From contig JBICHM010000331.1 of the NCBI GenBank assembly GCA_043101835.1, forward strand, positions 1 to 11,908: a stretch of DNA of 11,908 nucleotides, written 5' to 3'. This document shows positions 4,650-11,908 of the stretch, one piece after another. How positions within the stretch are numbered: the stretch's first letter is position 1; each line of letters starts with the position of its first letter. Origin of the DNA: JBICHM01 sp043101835 (lineage in GTDB: Bacteria > Planctomycetota > Phycisphaerae > Phycisphaerales > UBA1924). The notes under the pieces are model-generated. The model saw only the letters and a list, made by a program, of their open reading frames with translations. It made no database searches and was not told the DNA's origin. The translations under genes and the position numbers were made by a program.

Positions 4650-6764
4650 TCAGGATCCTGCCAACGCCCGAACGGCGCCGAGCATCTCCTCGAGGTTGCG
4701 CAGGCGTGCGGCGTAGACCCCGATCGCCTCGTCCACGCCCTCCTGATTCCCGATCTCCACCTCGTAGCGGAGCAGGGGCAGCATCCAGGCGGCGTATCCG
4801 CTGGTCGGATCGGTGGAGGCAAAGAGATTTCGAAACCACGGTCGCTCGGGCAGGCCGGCCTCGGCGAGCCAGACCTGCTCCATCGACCGCAGCGCATTGT
4901 TGACGGCGTCGAGTCGGGCGCCGGCGAGGCGGCCGTCCGCGACGGCGTCGGCGAGCGCACGGTGCGTCTCGTCGGCGCGCATCTCCAGGCGCGACGCGGC
5001 GTCGCGCAGGGCGCCATCGTCGATCGACACGCCCAGCTCCGCGGCGCGCGGGCGCATCGCGTCGAGGTGGCGCACGAGGTCGCGCGCATAGTCGCCGGCG
5101 TGCAGCGGGACGAGCGGATCGGCCGCGAGGCGCGCGAGCACGAGGTTGGTGATGCGCGTCAACGTGAGCGCCGCGCCGTAGTCCTCACCGACGGAGCGCC
5201 GGTAGTGGGCCAGCGTGTCGTAGGTGGAGTGGTACGAATCGCCCGGGGCGCCGCGCATCCCCAGCCCCGCCGAGGGGACGCCGGCGTGGCAGTAGAAGCC
5301 GACATGATCGGAGCCCCCGCCGAGGTTGCCGAAGCGCGGGCGCTCCGCTGCGCCGAACCAGGCATCGGCCAGCGCCTCGGGGGCGTCGGCGCCGTGCACG
5401 AACGCTTCGTTCGTGATCGATTGCGCGGCCTGCTCGATCAGCGGTTTGAGTGAGGGCGAGGCGCTCGCGCCGAAACGCGGCCCACCAGCTGCGGCGTCGA
5501 GGTTGATGTAGGCCACTGCGCCCGTGCGCAGCGCATCGACATGCCCTTCGACCCACTCGCTCGAGCCGATGATGCCGAACTCCTCGGCGCCCCACGCGCA
5601 GAAGACGATGGAGCGGTCGGGGCGCTGCCCGTGCTGCGCCGCCTCCGCGAAGGCGCGCGCCGCCTCCAGCACGACGATGAGCCCGCACGCCGGATCCTTC
5701 GCGCCGTACACCCACGCGTCGTGGTGGCAGCCGACGAAGACCTTCTGCTCCGGGTGGGCGGCGCCGGGCAGCGTGGCGGTGACATTCCACGATTCGACGA
5801 TCTCGCGCGTCTGCTCGACGCTGACGCGAACGCGCAGGTCGGCGCCGCCTTCGAGGCGGTAGGTGAAGGGCAGACCGCCCTGCCACTCGCGATCCTCCAC
5901 CGGGCGTCCGGTCATGCGCCCGAGGATCTCCTGCGCGGCGTCCCAGCCGACCGGCTGGACCGGGATGGTCGGCAGGGGGGCGTCGGCGATGTCGATGCGC
6001 TCGGCGTCCTCGGTGGCCTCGATAAAGGGGGTGAGCGGGTCGCCCTGCCAGGGGAGCGTCAGGATGGAGCCGCGCTGAATCTTCGAACCGTTGGCCCATA
6101 CGCCCTCGGGCCACATGAGCCCGCGCACGTAGCCGCTGTCGATCGGGTCGGTGTAGATCACCAGGCCCGCGGCGCCGGCCTGCTGGGCGTAGTAGGCCTT
6201 GTAGCCCCGGAAGTTCCCGCCGAAGCGAGCGACGACGATTCTGCCTTCCACCGGCACGCCCAGTTCGGCGAGGCGCTCGAAGTCCTCCTTGCGCCCGTAG
6301 TTGGCGAAGACGACCTCACCCTCCGCCGTGCCGGTGGCGCTGTAGGCGTTCCAGCCGAAGGGCAGGTCCTCCGCCAGCGTGTCGGGGTCGGCGTCGATCG
6401 GCGTCTCGGCGATGGGCAGGTCGAACTGCTCGGGCGCGACGATCGAAAGCGAGGCGCTCACGGGGCGGGGCAGCAGCGCCCAGAACGGACGCTTCTCGAC
6501 TTCGAGGCCCATCTCGGTGAAGGCGTCAACCAGCGCATCGACGATGCGCTCGTCGCCGGGCGTGCCGGCCAGGTGGGGCTCGCTCGCCGTCATGTCGTGC
6601 CAGGCGCGCAGGCGTGCGGCGTCGGGCGCCTCGACGACGGCGCGTTCGAGCGCCGTCAGGTTGCCGATCGTCGGCTGGGCGACAGAAGCGGGCGCGCCGG
6701 CGCAGAGGGCCGCCGCCACGCCGAGAAGTGCAACGAAGTGGGCGCCGAGCGGTCGATGGGGCAT
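4650..6764 (-). CDS. Exported M28 family metallopeptidase, glutamate carboxypeptidase II-like
   Basis: This is a 704-residue zinc peptidase with the full GCPII (PSMA)-like layout. A signal peptide covers about residues 1-29 (FVALLGVAAALCAGAPASVA). A protease-associated domain covers about 115-320 (FRGYKAYYAQQAGAAGLVIY at 185-204). The M28 catalytic core follows, then a transferrin-receptor-like dimerisation helical domain (about 550-704). Aligned with human GCPII, the two-zinc site is complete: H347 and D357 (HHDAWVYGAKD), catalytic E394 with E395 (WGAEEFG), D423 (YINLD) and H512 (DSYHSTYDT). Family members remove C-terminal glutamate or other residues from peptides outside the cytoplasm, and the exact substrate cannot be read here. 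GAGGA lies 7 bases before the ATG. A weak -10-like TATGCT lies upstream on this strand. The gene is divergent from gamma-glutamyltransferase, and the TIGR03790-like gene follows it on the same strand. Confidence 0.95.
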   Translation of the reverse strand: MPHRPLGAHFVALLGVAAALCAGAPASVAQPTIGNLTALERAVVEAPDAARLRAWHDMTASEPHLAGTPGDERIVDALVDAFTEMGLEVEKRPFWALLPRPVSASLSIVAPEQFDLPIAETPIDADPDTLAEDLPFGWNAYSATGTAEGEVVFANYGRKEDFERLAELGVPVEGRIVVARFGGNFRGYKAYYAQQAGAAGLVIYTDPIDSGYVRGLMWPEGVWANGSKIQRGSILTLPWQGDPLTPFIEATEDAERIDIADAPLPTIPVQPVGWDAAQEILGRMTGRPVEDREWQGGLPFTYRLEGGADLRVRVSVEQTREIVESWNVTATLPGAAHPEQKVFVGCHHDAWVYGAKDPACGLIVVLEAARAFAEAAQHGQRPDRSIVFCAWGAEEFGIIGSSEWVEGHVDALRTGAVAYINLDAAAGGPRFGASASPSLKPLIEQAAQSITNEAFVHGADAPEALADAWFGAAERPRFGNLGGGSDHVGFYCHAGVPSAGLGMRGAPGDSYHSTYDTLAHYRRSVGEDYGAALTLTRITNLVLARLAADPLVPLHAGDYARDLVRHLDAMRPRAAELGVSIDDGALRDAASRLEMRADETHRALADAVADGRLAGARLDAVNNALRSMEQVWLAEAGLPERPWFRNLFASTDPTSGYAAWMLPLLRYEVEIGNQEGVDEAIGVYAARLRNLEEMLGAVRALAGS

Positions 6765-6856
6765 GGAGCGTTCCTCGTCGGGGTTCTTCGGACTGGGCGG
6801 CTAGCATACCGCTCGCGCCGGTCCGGCCCTGGCGGCGCCGCTCAAGGAGACTCTGA
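6765..6856. promoter_or_regulatory. Divergent intergenic region between the M28 peptidase and gamma-glutamyltransferase genes
   Basis: These 92 bases must hold the promoter signals for both genes or separate them. On the minus strand TATGCT (near 6805-6810) is a possible -10 for the peptidase, without a clear -35. On the plus strand no good promoter hexamers were seen. AAGGAGA at 6844-6850 is a near-perfect ribosome binding site, 6 bases before the gamma-glutamyltransferase ATG. Confidence 0.4.
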
Positions 6857-8671
6857 ATGCGCCTGCACGGCTTGAAGCGACTGGTGGTGGTGGCGGCGGT
6901 GTGGCTCGCTCCGGCGGGCGCACTGGCGCAGACGGTGTACCGGCAGGGCGTCGTTGCGGCCGACCATCCCGAGGCGTCGCGCGCCGGCGCACTCATGCTC
7001 GAGAAGGGCGGCAACGCGGTCGACGCCGCGGTCGCCACCTCGTTTGCGCTGTCGGTCGTGCGTCCGCAGTCGTGCGGGATCGGCGGCGGGGGGTTCATGC
7101 TCGTCCGCCTCGTCGAGGACCCGCGCACCCCGGGTTCGGGCCCGATCGAGATCGCGATCGACTACCGGGAGCAGTCGCCCGGCGCGGTCGGGCCGGACTA
7201 CTTCGAGAACCTCGACGATCCGGACGCCAGCCGGTGGTCGGGCAGCGCCGCCGGCGTGCCGGGGACGGTCGCCGGGCTGCTGCATGCGCTCGAGCGCTTC
7301 GGCACGCTTGATCGCGCCACGGTGATGGCGCCGGCCATTGCGCTCGCCGAGAACGGATTCGACGTGGACGCGGCGTATGTCGAGGCGGCGCAGGACGCGA
7401 TCGCGTGGTTCCAGGAGGACCCGCGCCGCCCGCTGCTGCGCGCATTCGTCTGGGAGACGCTGCTGCGCGACGGCGCCGTTGCGGTCGGCGATCGCATCCG
7501 CAACCCGCAGCAGGCGGCGACGCTCCGCGCGATCGCGCGCGACGGGCGCGACGCTTTCTACACCGGCGAGATCGCGCAGCGCATTGTCGACGAGGTCGCC
7601 CGCTACGGCGGGGCGATGACGCTCGAGGACCTCGGCGCCTTCGAGGTCGCGGAGCGCGAGCCGCTCGTCGGCTCCTTCCACGGCCGAAGGGTGCTCGCGA
7701 TGCCGCCGCCCTCGAGCGGCGGCGTCGCCACGCTGCAGGTGCTCGGCGCGCTCGAGCGCTATGAGGCGAGCAGCGGCGAGTCGCTGGCCTCGATGGGCCA
7801 CAACTCGGCGCCCTACATGCACACCGTCGCCGAGGCGATGAAGCACGCGTTTGCCGACCGCGCCGCGTGGATGGGTGACACCGACTTCGCCGACGCGCCC
7901 ATTGATCGCCTCCTCTCCGGCGCGCGCCTCGATGCGATCGCCTCGGCGATCAACCCCGACGAGACGCACCGCGCATCGTTCTACGGCATGGCGCCCGCCC
8001 CGGCGCCGGACGGCGGCACGAGCCACCTCTCGGTCGTCGATCGCTTCGGCAACGCGGTCGCCTGCACCGAGACGATCAACCTCGGCTTCGGAGCGCGCAT
8101 TGCGCCTGACGGCCTCGGCTTCTGCCTGAACAACGAGATGGACGACTTCACGACGCGCCGCGGGCAGACGAACGCCTTCGGACTGCGTCAAAGCGACCTG
8201 AACCTGCCGGCGGCGCGCAAGCGTCCGCTCTCCTCGATGTCGCCGACGATCGTGCTGGGTGACGACGGGGCCGTTGAGCTGGTCGTCGGCGCGTCCGGCG
8301 GCCCCCGCATCATCACCGGGACCATCGAGACGCTGCTGAATGTGCTCGTCTTCGGCATGGGAGCGGAGGAGGCGGTCGGTGCGCCCCGATTCCACCACCA
8401 GTGGCGCCCCCACGTGCTCGCGGTCGAGCCGTCCCTCGACCCTGCCAGCCCGAAAGAGGTCGGCAACAGTCAGCGGGAGGTCCAGTCGATGATGCAGCGG
8501 GCCCCGGCGCTGATGGCCCTGCGACGCGCCATCCAGGACCGGGGCCACATGTGGGGCACAGTTCCGACGGTCGGCGTGGTCCAGGCGATCGTCCGGGCGC
8601 CCGGCGCGGAGGGCTACGAGGCCGCGTCCGACCCCAGAAAAGGCGGGCGACCGGCCGGTGTGACCGATTAG
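6857..8671 (+). CDS. ggt: Gamma-glutamyltransferase (glutathione hydrolase), exported
   Basis: This 604-residue Ntn-hydrolase proenzyme cleaves the gamma-glutamyl bond of glutathione and related peptides, releasing or transferring glutamate. A signal peptide covers about residues 1-25 (LVVVAAVWLAPAGALA). The large-subunit region has NAVDAAVA (53-60), SCGIGGGGFM (72-81) and Y-R-E (R104, the glutamate-binding arginine by alignment with E. coli). Self-cleavage is expected before T388 in DGGTSHLSVVD, giving subunits of about 387 and 217 residues. The small subunit keeps NNEMDDF (425-431), PLSSMSPT (457-464) and GASGGPR (478-484), all substrate-pocket or oxyanion elements, so the enzyme looks intact. 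The total length is typical of the family. AAGGAGA 6 bases upstream fixes the start. The gene is divergent from the M28 peptidase gene, and an exported protein of unknown function follows 109 bases later on the same strand. Confidence 0.97.
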   Translation: MRLHGLKRLVVVAAVWLAPAGALAQTVYRQGVVAADHPEASRAGALMLEKGGNAVDAAVATSFALSVVRPQSCGIGGGGFMLVRLVEDPRTPGSGPIEIAIDYREQSPGAVGPDYFENLDDPDASRWSGSAAGVPGTVAGLLHALERFGTLDRATVMAPAIALAENGFDVDAAYVEAAQDAIAWFQEDPRRPLLRAFVWETLLRDGAVAVGDRIRNPQQAATLRAIARDGRDAFYTGEIAQRIVDEVARYGGAMTLEDLGAFEVAEREPLVGSFHGRRVLAMPPPSSGGVATLQVLGALERYEASSGESLASMGHNSAPYMHTVAEAMKHAFADRAAWMGDTDFADAPIDRLLSGARLDAIASAINPDETHRASFYGMAPAPAPDGGTSHLSVVDRFGNAVACTETINLGFGARIAPDGLGFCLNNEMDDFTTRRGQTNAFGLRQSDLNLPAARKRPLSSMSPTIVLGDDGAVELVVGASGGPRIITGTIETLLNVLVFGMGAEEAVGAPRFHHQWRPHVLAVEPSLDPASPKEVGNSQREVQSMMQRAPALMALRRAIQDRGHMWGTVPTVGVVQAIVRAPGAEGYEAASDPRKGGRPAGVTD

Positions 8672-8682
8672 CGGTGCAACAG

Positions 8683-8698
8683 CCCGCGCCGGCGCGGG
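8683..8698. repeat. Perfect 16-base palindrome after ggt
   Basis: CCCGCGCCGGCGCGGG is a complete palindrome lying 11 bases after the ggt stop. As RNA it gives a 6-bp all-GC stem with a CCGG loop. It is followed by TAGTTCAGG rather than a T-run, so it could slow polymerase or protect a 3' end but is not a classic terminator. Confidence 0.35.
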
Positions 8699-8769
8699 TA
8701 GTTCAGGATGGCACAGGGCGTCGCGCCGAGACGCGCGCCGAAACGCGGGAGCGTTCTCAAGGGTGCGGG

Positions 8770-8775
8770 AAGGAG
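8770..8775 (+). promoter_or_regulatory. Ribosome binding site deciding the start at 8781
   Basis: AAGGAG lies 5 bases before ATG 8781, which favours this start over an in-frame GTG at 8763 that has no such site. Confidence 0.8.
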
Positions 8776-8780
8776 CCGGC

Positions 8781-9668
8781 ATGCGGAGAACAGGACAGAA
8801 CTGGATGGGGCGCCTGCTCGCTGTGGTCGCGCTCTGGTGCGTCGCTGCGCTGCCCGCGCCGGCGCACGGCGCCGACCTGCTCGCCGACGAAGGCGGCGGA
8901 CTCTACGAGATCCGCATCACCACCTTCAGCGACGGCGACATGCCGCTCTTCGAAACGCGCGGGCGACTCCGCATCGACGCCGCCGGCGAAGGCCGCTGGC
9001 GCGTGCGACTGCTGGGCGTCGAGGTCTTCGACCGGTCGATCAACCGCTGGAGCGATGTCATCGTCGACTCGGTGGACCCCCGGGCGCTCGACCTGCCCGA
9101 CGGCGTGCTCGTCGAGTTCATCGTCGATGGCCCGCCGGACCTCGAGGCGCTCATCCCCGCGGACATCCCCAACATCGCCTTCGGGCTGCTGCTCGAGGCG
9201 TCCACGCTCCTCGCCCTCTGCTCCGACGACGGCGGTCTCGATCGGCTCGAGGCGCCCGGCGACGCGGTGGACATCGACGGCTTCACCACCGACTGGACGC
9301 GCCCGCACGGCTCGCCCGCCGCGCGTCGCATTCTGCACGCCGGCCGGTCAACCCTCGAGCGCATCGAGAACGGCGTCGCGACGGTCGCCATCCGGACCGC
9401 CGGACTCCGCTGGGCGACGATCCGCGGCTACGCGACGCTTCGGCTCTCCTACGGCGAAGAGCCGTATCCGATCGTGCTGCGCATCAATGCCGAATCCGGC
9501 GCCCTCGAGAGCGCCTCGGTCGATCGATCGATCCTGACCTACCGAGAGTTCGGCGAGGTGCAGGACGCCGATCTGCCGCTGGTGGACGAGGTCGCTTTCC
9601 CGGCTGATGCGCCGACATTCACGACGCGACGCAGCGTGGAGCTCGAGCGAATCAGCGAATCAGACTGA
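8781..9668 (+). CDS. Exported protein of unknown function (295 aa)
   Basis: This is a 295-residue protein with a signal peptide: basic start MRRTGQNW, hydrophobic RLLAVVALWCVAALPAPAHG (11-30), likely cut near residue 30-31. The mature part is rich in alternating beta-type stretches (YEIRITTFSDGD, RWRVRLLGVEVF, GVLVEFIVDG, WATIRGYATLRLSY) and has only one cysteine (C147). I see no catalytic motif, lipobox, membrane anchor or dockerin-like tail, and I do not recognise a family. It follows ggt on the same strand with a 109-base gap, so co-transcription is possible but not shown. AAGGAG at 8770-8775 supports the chosen ATG, and codon use resembles its neighbours. Its end overlaps the convergent trmB gene by 9 bases. 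A periplasmic or secreted beta-rich protein is the most that can be inferred. Confidence 0.85.
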   Translation: MRRTGQNWMGRLLAVVALWCVAALPAPAHGADLLADEGGGLYEIRITTFSDGDMPLFETRGRLRIDAAGEGRWRVRLLGVEVFDRSINRWSDVIVDSVDPRALDLPDGVLVEFIVDGPPDLEALIPADIPNIAFGLLLEASTLLALCSDDGGLDRLEAPGDAVDIDGFTTDWTRPHGSPAARRILHAGRSTLERIENGVATVAIRTAGLRWATIRGYATLRLSYGEEPYPIVLRINAESGALESASVDRSILTYREFGEVQDADLPLVDEVAFPADAPTFTTRRSVELERISESD

Positions 9669-10370
9669 CGGCTTCCGCAGCGTTGTCGCGTGAAACGGAC
9701 GCCCCTCGCGCACGTATTTGCGCTCGAAGTTCGTGCCGACGAGTTCGCCTTCGCGCGCGCCGCCGGCTCGGTGGGCGGCGTCGAAGGGCAGGCGGTCGAA
9801 GCGGGCGCCGTCGCGCGACGCATCGCACCAGCGATCGAAGTGCGCTTCCATCCACGCCCAGTAGTCGTCGTGATCCGTCACGATGCGCAGCTCGCCGCCC
9901 GGCTCGAGCGCCCGATGCGCCTGGGCGAGAAACGCATCCTGCACGACGCGCCGTTTGTGGTGGCGGGACTTCGGCCACGGATCGCTGAAGTACAAGTGGA
10001 TCACGCGGCAGACGGCGTCGGGCATGCGCCAGCGCAGGAACTCCGTGGCGTCGGCGCACAGCACGCGAACGTTCTCAGCCTGATGGCGGCGCAGGCGGTC
10101 GGCGGTGTACTCGGCGAACTCGCGCGCCCACTCGATGCCCAGGAAGTTCGTCTCCGGCCTCGCGTCGGCCTCGGCGACGAGGAACGCGCCCTTGCCCGAG
10201 CCGATCTCCAGTTCGAAGGGGCGATCGGGGTGGTCGAACCACGCGCGCGGGTCGAGGCGCGCTTTCTCCGGGTGCAGGTGCACATCGTCGGGCAGCGCGG
10301 GAAGGGACGCGGGGTCGACGCCCACGCGTCCCGGGTCGAGTTGTCGCCCTCGGGCCAGTCCGAAACTCAT
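9660..10370 (-). CDS. trmB: tRNA (guanine-N7-)-methyltransferase TrmB
   Basis: This enzyme methylates guanine 46 in the variable loop of tRNAs using S-adenosylmethionine. The 236-residue product has the class I methyltransferase motif ELEIGSGKGAFL (53-64), NFLGIEWA (75-82, end of the second strand), LCADATEFL (104-112) and the family signature HLYFSDPWPKSRHHKRR (125-141). It also carries TDHDDY (165-170) and GTNFERKY (212-219) near the C-terminus, where TrmB proteins bind the target. All hallmarks are present and the length is normal. The frame is open further upstream, but MSFGLARGR at 10370 is the sensible start because the extra 82 codons are proline/arginine-rich with no homology pattern. 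No strong Shine-Dalgarno is seen. The gene diverges from prkA across 319 bases and overlaps the convergent unknown gene by 9 bases (9660-9668). Confidence 0.96.
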   Translation of the reverse strand: MSFGLARGRQLDPGRVGVDPASLPALPDDVHLHPEKARLDPRAWFDHPDRPFELEIGSGKGAFLVAEADARPETNFLGIEWAREFAEYTADRLRRHQAENVRVLCADATEFLRWRMPDAVCRVIHLYFSDPWPKSRHHKRRVVQDAFLAQAHRALEPGGELRIVTDHDDYWAWMEAHFDRWCDASRDGARFDRLPFDAAHRAGGAREGELVGTNFERKYVREGRPFHATTLRKPSV

Positions 10371-10536
10371 GGCCGGTAGCGTAGACGCGCCCACCGGCGC
10401 GGGGTAGGCGCACGCCCGACCGGCGCAATCCGCACGACCCGAATCCCGAACCGAACGCGAATCGATGCGTATCAGTTGTCGGTCGGCGCGCGATGCGCCG
10501 ATACGGATGCGTCGCCCGCGCGTGCACAGGGAGCGC

Positions 10537-10558
10537 GGGCGTGGGGCTGGGGGCAGGG
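10537..10558 (+). promoter_or_regulatory. Putative G-quadruplex motif in the prkA leader
   Basis: Four G-runs on the plus strand, GGG (10537-10539), GGGG (10543-10546), GGGGG (10549-10553) and GGG (10556-10558), are separated by loops of 3, 2 and 2 bases. They lie on the coding strand upstream of prkA. The first run is also part of the right arm of the hairpin at 10514-10540, so the two folds exclude each other. Confidence 0.5.
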
Positions 10559-10668
10559 ACGGCCGCCGGCCCGGTGGCGCCGCGACCGGGGGGCGATTCC
10601 TCGAAACCGGGGCCAACCGCCTCGCGTGGGCGCGTCGCCGCTTCGGCGTCGTCGATCGTGCGGCGGGG

Positions 10669-10683
10669 GACTCCGGGGGAGTC
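10669..10683 (+). promoter_or_regulatory. Hairpin masking the prkA ribosome binding site
   Basis: GACTCC (10669-10674) pairs perfectly with GGAGTC (10678-10683) around a GGG loop. The Shine-Dalgarno GGGGGAG (10675-10681), 8 bases before the prkA ATG at 10690, lies in the loop and right arm. If formed in the mRNA, this stem would limit translation initiation. Confidence 0.5.
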
Positions 10684-10689
10684 GTTCCG

Positions 10690-11908
<1,219 letters not shown>

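Larger units (their letters stand above)
10371..10689. other. 319-bp divergent intergenic region, structured leader of prkA
   Basis: No gene is evident here. It holds a cluster of CGAA-type short repeats (10439-10461), a hairpin TCGGCGC/GCGCCGA (10483-10501), a hairpin GCCCGCGC/GCGCGGGC (10514-10540), a G-quadruplex motif (10537-10558), a small CGCCG/CGGCG stem (10636-10648) and a stem over the prkA ribosome binding site (10669-10683). A weak promoter pairing for prkA, TTGTCG (10476-10481) with GATACG (10500-10505) at 18 bases, is only a guess. The long distance and structures suggest a regulated transcript leader. Confidence 0.5.

Noticed and set aside
5541..6875. A 444-codon plus-strand frame opposite the M28 peptidase gene, and a similar 401-codon frame at 3250-4455 opposite the TIGR03790-like gene.
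   Set aside because: Neither shows recognisable motifs, and both mirror real minus-strand genes with signal peptides and catalytic or repeat motifs.
8690..8730. GGGTAGTTCAGGATGG after ggt resembles a tRNA D-arm.
   Set aside because: No matching acceptor stem, anticodon arm or T-loop (GTTCGA-like) could be found at the required distances.
6842..8782. A 646-codon open frame on the minus strand opposite ggt.
   Set aside because: It is rich in Arg, Ala, Val and Asp with no domain motif, and it lies exactly opposite an intact, fully motif-bearing gamma-glutamyltransferase. Long antisense frames are expected in GC-rich coding DNA.

Overview
The window is a high-GC stretch of ordinary bacterial chromosome. 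It most likely comes from a planctomycete, probably of the class Phycisphaerae. The reasons are the G/C-dominated third codon positions, an exported protein ending in two dockerin-like calcium-loop repeats (a tail common in Phycisphaerae), and the overall gene types. No tRNA, rRNA, insertion sequence, phage gene, CRISPR array or defence island was seen. Taxonomy and homologies are recognised from sequence features, not from a search.

Left part (1-3048), core information processing. A partial membrane protein (N-terminus of a YacL-like PIN/TRAM protein) runs off the left edge on the minus strand. Diverging from it is a small signal recognition particle RNA gene (about 481-610) with a strong intrinsic terminator (620-659). 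It is followed by a 73-residue predicted membrane protein, then dnaX and a ybaB/ebfC family gene. The order SRP RNA, dnaX, ybaB matches the conserved layout in Bacillus subtilis, but recR does not follow here. dnaX appears to be decoded in two ways. The zero frame stops at 2139 (gamma-like, 380 residues). An A-AAA-AAA heptamer, with a Shine-Dalgarno-like GGGAGGG upstream and GC-rich stems downstream, would feed ribosomes or a slipped transcript into the -1 frame, giving a 554-residue tau-like product ending at 2660.

Middle part (3094-9668), exported proteins. Two minus-strand genes encode a TIGR03790-like protein with a dockerin-like tail and a glutamate-carboxypeptidase-II-like M28 metallopeptidase. 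A gamma-glutamyltransferase gene diverges from the peptidase gene across 92 bp, and a secreted protein of unknown function follows it. Both enzymes act on glutamyl peptide bonds outside the cytoplasm, so peptide or glutathione scavenging is a reasonable but unproven theme.

Right part (9660-11908). trmB (tRNA m7G46 methyltransferase) is on the minus strand and overlaps the unknown gene tail to tail by 9 bp. It diverges from prkA, a PrkA-family AAA+ serine protein kinase cut by the right edge. The 319-bp region between them is rich in structure: two hairpins, a short-loop G-quadruplex motif, and a stem that covers the prkA ribosome binding site.

The observations most worth following up are the dnaX recoding cassette, the loss of the DnaX zinc-binding cysteines, the non-GGAA tip of the SRP RNA and the structured prkA leader. 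No clearly new multi-gene system is visible.
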